Source of the DNA: Candidatus Omnitrophota bacterium | GTDB lineage: Bacteria; Omnitrophota; Koll11; Gygaellales; JAQTUY01 | DNA length: 9,353 nucleotides | Reading direction: 5' to 3' | Assembly (NCBI GenBank): GCA_028707105.1 | Contig: JAQTUY010000057.1 | Span: 1-9,353 of the forward strand | In this document: in pieces, positions 1 to 5,300 of the stretch | How the letters are laid out: each line of letters starts with the position of its first letter | How positions within the stretch are numbered: the first letter of the stretch is position 1 | Program-made: the position numbers and the translations under genes | The notes under the pieces: model-generated | What the model saw: only the letters and a program-made list of their open reading frames with translations | What the model was told of the DNA's origin: nothing | Database searches by the model: none

Positions 1-127
1 TTATCTTGCCCCAGCAATCCTGGCAGATAAGGCTGTCTATCGCGTTGTCGTTCAATTTTTTGCGGCAGACAGCGCAGGATTTAGGTAGCAGCATATTTAT
101 CAGACCGTCCATAAATAAGCCCGCCAT
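1..127 (-). CDS. ComF family protein, N-terminal zinc-ribbon part (partial, runs off the left edge)
   Basis: Reading the minus strand from the ATG at 127..125 gives 42 residues beginning MAGLFMDGLINMLLPKSC before the window ends. Two CxxC pairs (C18/C21 and C35/C38, the second in LICQDCW) sit right after a hydrophobic MLLP stretch. This is the pattern of the double zinc ribbon that opens ComF/GntX-type phosphoribosyltransferase-like proteins, linked in some bacteria to DNA uptake or use of DNA as a nutrient. The phosphoribosyltransferase domain would lie outside the window and is not seen. Met6 (codon at 112..110) or Met12 could be the real start: most ComF proteins have about 10-14 residues before the first cysteine, which favours Met6. 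The gene is divergent from pyrE and has its own promoter. Family call from the cysteine spacing and context is fairly good; the function is inferred. Confidence 0.75.
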   Translation of the reverse strand, partial: MAGLFMDGLINMLLPKSCAVCRKKLNDNAIDSLICQDCWGKI

Positions 128-135
128 AGTTACCT

Positions 136-164
136 ATAATAACAATTAAATCGCCTTTTGTCAA
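136..164 (-). promoter_or_regulatory. Sigma-70-type promoter for the comF-like gene
   Basis: On the minus strand a consensus -35 box TTGACA (164..159) is followed by a 17-nt spacer and TATTAT (141..136), with a TG one base before the -10 (extended -10). Only 8 nt separate the -10 box from the ATG at 127, so the start point falls at or next to that ATG. The mRNA would be leaderless if translation starts there, or would have a leader of about 15 nt if Met6 is used. Confidence 0.75.
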
Positions 165-185
165 ATGCCTATTCGTATGAAATAA

Positions 186-214
186 TTGACAGCGCAAGTT
201 ACTGATAGTACAAT
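186..214 (+). promoter_or_regulatory. Sigma-70-type promoter for pyrE and the following operon
   Basis: TTGACA at 186-191, a 17-nt spacer, then TACAAT at 209-214: a near-consensus promoter. The distance from the -10 box to the pyrE ATG at 222 is 7 nt, so the expected start point is at or within a base or two of the A of that ATG. There is no Shine-Dalgarno-like sequence before the ATG. Together these suggest a leaderless transcript. The -35 box also overlaps the TTG at 186 that would otherwise extend the pyrE frame upstream, which argues against using that codon. Confidence 0.8.
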
Positions 215-221
215 ACATACC

Positions 222-782
222 ATGCATACATACACATTAGAAGAGGCGAAAAAACGTTTGTTTCATTTGCTGGATACCCAGGCTTTAAGCAGGGGCAAGG
301 TAATATTATCTTCGGGTAAGGAAAGTAATTATTATCTTGACGGTCGTCTGGTTACTTTAAGCGCCGAGGGAGCCTACCTGGCCGCCCGGCTCATCCTGGA
401 CCTGGTAAAGGATACGGAGATAGACGCCATTGGCGGACCGACTTTAGGGGCGGATCCTTTGGTGGGAGCCATAGGCGTTTTAAGCTATCTGGAGAAAAAG
501 CCGGTGAGCACTTTTATCGTGCGTAAGGCGCCTAAAGCCCACGGCAAGATGCGTCAGATAGAGGGGCCGCGGTTAAAAAAGGGAAGCCGGGTGGTGTTGA
601 TAGACGATGTCGCCACTACGGGTAAGGCTTTAATAGAGGCGAAGCAGGTCTTGGACGGGGAAGGGATAGAGGCCGATACGGCGATAGTCGTCATCGACAG
701 GCAGGAAGGGGCTGAAAAAAACCTGTTTCCTCACGGCCTTAAGCTTGTTTCACTCTTTAAGGCTCAGGATTTCGGGGTATGA
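222..782 (+). CDS. pyrE: Orotate phosphoribosyltransferase
   Basis: Transfers the phosphoribosyl group of PRPP to orotate, giving orotidine 5'-monophosphate, the fifth step of UMP synthesis in the cytoplasm. The 186-residue protein has the usual bacterial length. Visible hallmarks are SGKESNYYLDGR (31-42), typical of the family's N-terminal orotate/PRPP region, the flexible catalytic loop RKAPKAHGKMRQIEG (101-115) with its Lys/His pair, and the PRPP-binding loop VVLIDDVATTGKAL (124-137). I chose the ATG at 222 over an in-frame TTG at 186 because the TTG lies inside the -35 box, and MHTYTLEEAKKRL is a normal PyrE beginning. The stop overlaps the start of the next gene by 4 nt (ATGA), so translation is probably coupled. 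pyrE is the first gene of a four-gene run; no other pyrimidine gene is in the window. Confidence 0.95.
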   Translation: MHTYTLEEAKKRLFHLLDTQALSRGKVILSSGKESNYYLDGRLVTLSAEGAYLAARLILDLVKDTEIDAIGGPTLGADPLVGAIGVLSYLEKKPVSTFIVRKAPKAHGKMRQIEGPRLKKGSRVVLIDDVATTGKALIEAKQVLDGEGIEADTAIVVIDRQEGAEKNLFPHGLKLVSLFKAQDFGV

Positions 783-1576
783 CCTCAAGAGGCGTATTAT
801 TATTTTTTTTAGGCGCCGCTTTATTCAGCGGGTGCTCGACCGAATATAACCTGGCCACCAAACAGGAAGAGTGGATCTATTATTCGACGGACCAGGAAGT
901 GCAAATGGGCCGTTCGATAGCCAAGGCGATCAATAAGGAATATAAGCCCCTGAATGATCCCCTGGTGCAGAAACGGGTGGAGGACATCGGAAAGAAAATA
1001 GCCGCTGTCTGCGACAGGAAAGAAATAAGTTATCATTTTTACACGATAGAGGATAAGCAGGACCCTAATGCTTTTGCGTTGCCCGGGGGATATATATACG
1101 TTAATAGTAAGCTCTTGGATATGATCGGCAATGATGATGAACTTGCTTGTGTCCTGGGCCATGAAGTCGCGCATGTGGTAGCCAGGCATAGTATGAAAAA
1201 ACTGCAGGCATCGATGGGGTATTCCCTTTTCAGGGTTTTGCTGGCTACCGCGCCGGTTGAAGGCTCGGGCGATCTTGGTTACGGCTCGGATGTCGCCTTT
1301 ACGATAGTCATGTTGGGTTATTCGCGCGAAGATGAGCTATTGGCAGACCAATATGGCACGCGTTACGCCAGGGCCGCCGGTTATGACGGCCACGGCATGA
1401 TAACTTTCCTGGAAAAACTGCGCGCTTATGACCGCAGGCAGCCGCTAAGGGCCCATAGTTATTTCAAGACCCATCCCTATATTCCGGACCGCATACGCAT
1501 AGTGAAGCAGGAGCTTGGAGAAAAGACTGATTTTGATGATTATATAAATATCGAGCAGGAGCCGCATAAGAAATAA
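779..1576 (+). CDS. M48-family zinc metallopeptidase, predicted lipoprotein
   Basis: A 265-residue protein with a short lipoprotein signal (MTSR, then a hydrophobic run ending LFSGC, lipidated Cys at 19), so it should be anchored in the envelope and face the periplasm. The M48 peptidase signature is complete: HEVAH (128-132) with two zinc-binding histidines and the catalytic Glu129, and SREDELLADQYG (182-193), where Glu186 is the expected third zinc ligand and Asp190 the conserved helper. THP (231-233) followed by the RIR segment is the usual C-terminal M48 motif. Size and layout resemble LoiP/BepA-type proteases that handle misfolded outer-membrane proteins, but there is no TPR tail as in BepA, so I give no gene symbol. 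The start overlaps the pyrE stop; AGGA at 766-769 can serve as ribosome site. It is followed 19 nt later by the membrane protein. The family is certain; the substrate is unknown. Confidence 0.92.
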   Translation: MTSRGVLLFFLGAALFSGCSTEYNLATKQEEWIYYSTDQEVQMGRSIAKAINKEYKPLNDPLVQKRVEDIGKKIAAVCDRKEISYHFYTIEDKQDPNAFALPGGYIYVNSKLLDMIGNDDELACVLGHEVAHVVARHSMKKLQASMGYSLFRVLLATAPVEGSGDLGYGSDVAFTIVMLGYSREDELLADQYGTRYARAAGYDGHGMITFLEKLRAYDRRQPLRAHSYFKTHPYIPDRIRIVKQELGEKTDFDDYINIEQEPHKK

Positions 1577-1582
1577 CAATAT

Positions 1583-1589
1583 GGGGGAG
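1583..1589 (+). promoter_or_regulatory. Ribosome binding site that fixes the start of the four-TM protein
   Basis: GGGGGAG lies 6 nt before the ATG at 1596. The earlier in-frame ATG at 1581 directly abuts this purine run and has no Shine-Dalgarno of its own. Starting at 1596 also gives a clean signal peptide (MKKAIF...). The site therefore decides the start in favour of 1596. Confidence 0.8.
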
Positions 1590-1595
1590 CGTAAA

Positions 1596-2351
1596 ATGAA
1601 AAAAGCGATCTTTATCGCAGTTGCGTTATTATTTTTTAGTTCCTTGGTTTGCGCGCAGACAGGCACACTGCAGGAATTAAAAGAAAAAGCCCTGACCGCG
1701 GAAGAAAGTGTGGTCTCCAAGATCGATACCGGGGTATCCAGCACAATGACCGGGTCGATGGATTTCCTGCACAAGGTCGTCCAGGAGGAAGGCGAGAAGG
1801 TCCCGCAAAAAATGGATCTCAAGGAGACGGTTATCCTGACCGTAGGGAATCTGGTCCTGTCGTTATTATGCCTGGTATTGGCCGTATTCCTGGTCACTAA
1901 GGTGCCGGCTTCCCAGAAATATCTCTGGTTCCTCTTTATTTTTAACGTCTCCTGGTTTATTATGGTGATAATCGCCAAGGGCGTGTGGGCGACGCTGGAT
2001 TACCTGGTCATAAAGTTAGAGCCGGCCCTGGCAGGCGGCATCTATGATCATTTTTTCATAATATTCGTGATAGTGAGTATGCTTATTTATATCTGGCTTT
2101 TGGCCCGTACCTTCGGCTTGAATTTTTACGGAGCGCTGGGGAGCTTTCTGGTCGCGCATTTTATCTATTTCTTCGTGGTCGCGTTTTTCCTGGCGGTCTT
2201 CAGCCCATATAACGAGAACAGGCTTTTTTCCCTAATAAGGGAAAATATCGGGATACGCTCGGTAATACGCAGCTACGTCGGGGATATGAATAGCATCTCC
2301 CATAATGCCGATATAGGATCGTTTGTTAAATTTAAATATTATCACCTGTAA
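1596..2351 (+). CDS. Unrecognised membrane protein with signal peptide and four TM segments
   Basis: I do not recognise a family. The 251-residue product starts with a signal peptide (MKKAIFIAVALLFFSSLVCA, likely cut after residue 20 before Gln-Thr). A polar, helix-prone stretch of about 55 residues follows (roughly 21-75, rich in Glu, Lys, Ser and Val). Four hydrophobic segments come next at about 79-101, 109-128, 150-171 and 178-203, then a polar tail of about 48 residues with Arg214, Arg221 and Arg225 and the ending FVKFKYYHL. With the N-terminus outside after cleavage, four segments put the tail outside too. The short loops carrying Lys/Arg (102-108, 171-177) would be inside, which agrees with the positive-inside rule. 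It lies between the M48 lipoprotein and the large signalling protein, with gaps of 19 and 15 nt, so co-expression is likely. A role as a membrane partner of one of them is inference only. Confidence 0.8.
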   Translation: MKKAIFIAVALLFFSSLVCAQTGTLQELKEKALTAEESVVSKIDTGVSSTMTGSMDFLHKVVQEEGEKVPQKMDLKETVILTVGNLVLSLLCLVLAVFLVTKVPASQKYLWFLFIFNVSWFIMVIIAKGVWATLDYLVIKLEPALAGGIYDHFFIIFVIVSMLIYIWLLARTFGLNFYGALGSFLVAHFIYFFVVAFFLAVFSPYNENRLFSLIRENIGIRSVIRSYVGDMNSISHNADIGSFVKFKYYHL

Positions 2352-2366
2352 TCTAGATGAGGCCGC

Positions 2367-5300
2367 ATGCCCTCTGAACGTTATAAGGTCCTTGAGGAGT
2401 TTATAAGCGATCCTCTAAGCGTTGTTTATAAGGCGCGCGATCTTGAGCAGGGAGGACCGGTATTATTATCAGTCCTTTCCGAAAAAGCGAGAAACCGCCC
2501 CATCGATATCCTGATGCGTTTTAAAAGAAGCGTGGAGCAATTTTCCAAGCTTGCGCATCCCAACCTTCTTAAGATCCTCTCCGTACTTGACTCCGACGAC
2601 GAGTTCAGCCTGGTTTACGGGTATTTCGATTCCGAAAGCCTTTCTAAACATTTAAATAAACCCTGGGATATAAATAAGGCCGTGGACCTGATCATACAGG
2701 TCTCATCCGCCCTGGACGAAGCGCATCAACAGGGCCTGCTGCACCAGGCTGTCTCGCCCGGCAGTATTCTATTGGGCCGTGAGCAGCCCCAGGCTGTCAG
2801 GCTCTATAATTTCGGTTTTTCCATACTCAGGGATATAAGCAAGATCACCCGTAAGGAAGATGTGGTAAGTACGTTCGGTTATCTTTCTCCCGAGTCCAGC
2901 GGAATATTGCGCAAGCCCGTGGATTACCGGTCGGATATTTATTCCCTGGGCATTGTTTTTTATCAACTCCTTACCGGAAGACTGCCTTACCTGGCCGACG
3001 ATATGTCCAGCCTGGTCCATCAGCATATCGCTACTAAACCCGCCGCGCCGTCGGTCCTCAACCGTCAGATACCGCCGGTCCTGGATAATATTATCTTAAG
3101 GCTTATGGCTAAGGAGCCCCAGGAGCGCTACCAGGGTTTAAAAGGGTTGATCTCGGACCTGAGGGAATACCAGAAGCAGAGCGCGCAGGGTAAGCCGCTC
3201 ATCGATTTTGAGATCGCCAGGTCCGACAGGTTAGCCCAGCTGTCTTTTTCTTCCAAGATGATAGGCCGGGAGAGCGAGCTGGGCCGAATGAGGGATCTTT
3301 TAGGGCAGGCTAAACGGGGCAACGGGTCCCTTTGTTTTGTCTGCGGCGAGCCGGGTATCGGAAAGTCGCGTTTGATCGACGAGCTGCGCGGGTATGTTTA
3401 CGGATTAGGGGGATTATTCGCGGGAGGTAAATGCTATCAATATGAATTGCGCGTCCCTTATCGTGTCTGGAGCGAAGCGATCGACGCCTATATCGAGAAA
3501 ATAAAACGGCTCTCCCAGGCTGAGCAGGATGTCCATATAGGGCGGATAAGAGATTCGCTGGGGGAATTGGGCAGTGAAGTGGTAAAAATAGCGCCTGCCC
3601 TGGCCGACCTTGTCGGCGTCCAACCTAAGCCCGCGGAATTGGAACCGGAAAAAGAAAGGGTTCGTTTTCTTATAACCGTGGCTAATTTTGTCGCCTCCCT
3701 GGCTTCGCGGGAAAATCCGCTGCTGCTGTTTTTGGACCATATGCATTGGATGGATGATGTCAGCGCGGAGATCTTGTTCAGGGTAGCTGAGAAAATATCA
3801 GGCCTGCCTATTCTTTTGGTCGTTTGCTATCGTGACGCTGAAGTAGGGCACAATCATCCTCTTGACCAGTTGATTAAAACGCTGGATAGCCGGGATATCC
3901 CATATTCCAAAATAAGCCTGAAGAGCTTGACGGTAAAAGAAACCTCGGAGATGGTTTCCCAGATACTGATGGAGAAAGAGGAGCAGGTCATGCCTTTGGC
4001 GCAGTTCCTTAATCAGCGGGCCAAAGGCAATCCTTTTTTTACCATTGAACTCCTGCATTCGCTGGCCGAGACCGGACTTATATATTTGCAGGAGGGGCAG
4101 TACATCTTTAATTTAAGCAGGATAAAGGAGGTCGCCCTTCCCGAGGATATCGTTGATATTATCCTCAAAAGGACAAAAGACCTCTCCTTGGAACAGCAGC
4201 AGTTCCTTTCTTACGCCGCGGTCATGGGCAGGGAGGTCCAATTCGACCTTCTCTCCAGGGTAACGGGCCAGCCTTCGGATTTCATAGTAAACACAATAGA
4301 GAAGAGTATAGAAAAGCAGTTCTTGTTCCGCGACATCGTGGGAAAAGAAAAAGTGTTTTTTATGCATAGCAGGATCCGCGAGGCCTTCTATAACAGGATC
4401 TCTTATGAGGCCCGGGTCCCTCTTCATCGCCAGATAGGAATGGTGCTTGAGGAGCAGAATAAGGCAAATCCGGATGTTATCTTGTATGATCTGGTGCACC
4501 ATTTTACTCAAGGTTACGTACACGAAAAAGTCCTGCATTATTCGGTCATCGCCGCCGCGAAGGCAAAGTCTTCTTACGCCAATACCATGGCCGTTAATCT
4601 CTTCGAGCTTGCCCGCGATATACTGGAGAGGGAAAACAGGAAGAACTCCCCGAAATACATGGAAATAATCGAGAACCTCGGTGAGGTTTACCGACTGGCC
4701 GGAAGGCTGGATGAATCCATCGCAACGTTTAAAACCCTGCAGTATTATATACCCAAGCAGGATATGATATCTCAGGCCCGTGTTTTGTCTAAAATAGGCG
4801 ACGCTTTTTTTGATAAAGGAGAAGTAAAGGAAAGCATTTACGCCCTGGAAAAAGCCTTATTGGCCCTGGATGTGCGCATTCCTAAAACCAGGCCCGGATA
4901 TCTCCTGGAGATACTTAAAGAGATCTTGGTGCAGGCGCTTCATACCTGGTTTCCCGGGGTATTCATCGGGAAAGGGCAGGTTTCTTCTCCCAGCCGGACC
5001 ATAATACTTAAGACATTCTTAAGGTTGGTGCATATTTACTATTTTTCCGACATCAATAAAGTCTTTTATTTTTATCTTAAGACCTTGAATATGGCCCAGG
5101 AAACAGGCCCCGGCCCGGAACTTGCTTATTGTTATATTGAGGGGGCGGCGGTCTGGCCCACTTTGCCCTGGTTCTCCCGCGCCTTTAGCGATGGTAATAA
5201 GGGATTAAAAATGGCGCAGGAGATGGGCGATAAGATGCGCGAAGGGAGCGCTAATGTTTACCTGTCGCTCTATTCATATGTCGTGAATGACCCGCGGGCC

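Noticed and set aside
135..140. TATAAT on the plus strand as a second promoter towards pyrE
   Set aside because: No -35-like box lies about 17 nt upstream on that strand; the bases are explained by the minus-strand -10 of the comF promoter.
186..221. Upstream in-frame TTG start for pyrE adding 12 residues
   Set aside because: The TTG is part of the TTGACA -35 box, the promoter would start transcription downstream of it, there is no ribosome site before it, and the added residues do not look like PyrE.
1581..1595. Earlier ATG start for the four-TM protein
   Set aside because: It would place the GGGGGAG ribosome site inside the gene, has no Shine-Dalgarno itself and puts five extra residues (MGERK) before a normal MKKAIF signal peptide.
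1445..1978. A 177-codon open frame on the minus strand
   Set aside because: It lies antisense across the end of the M48 gene and the start of the membrane-protein gene, has no ribosome site or recognisable motif, and its composition is what the opposite strand of coding DNA gives.
2382..3176. Active Ser/Thr protein kinase
   Set aside because: The lysine, both catalytic aspartates, the asparagine and the glycine-rich loop are all missing.
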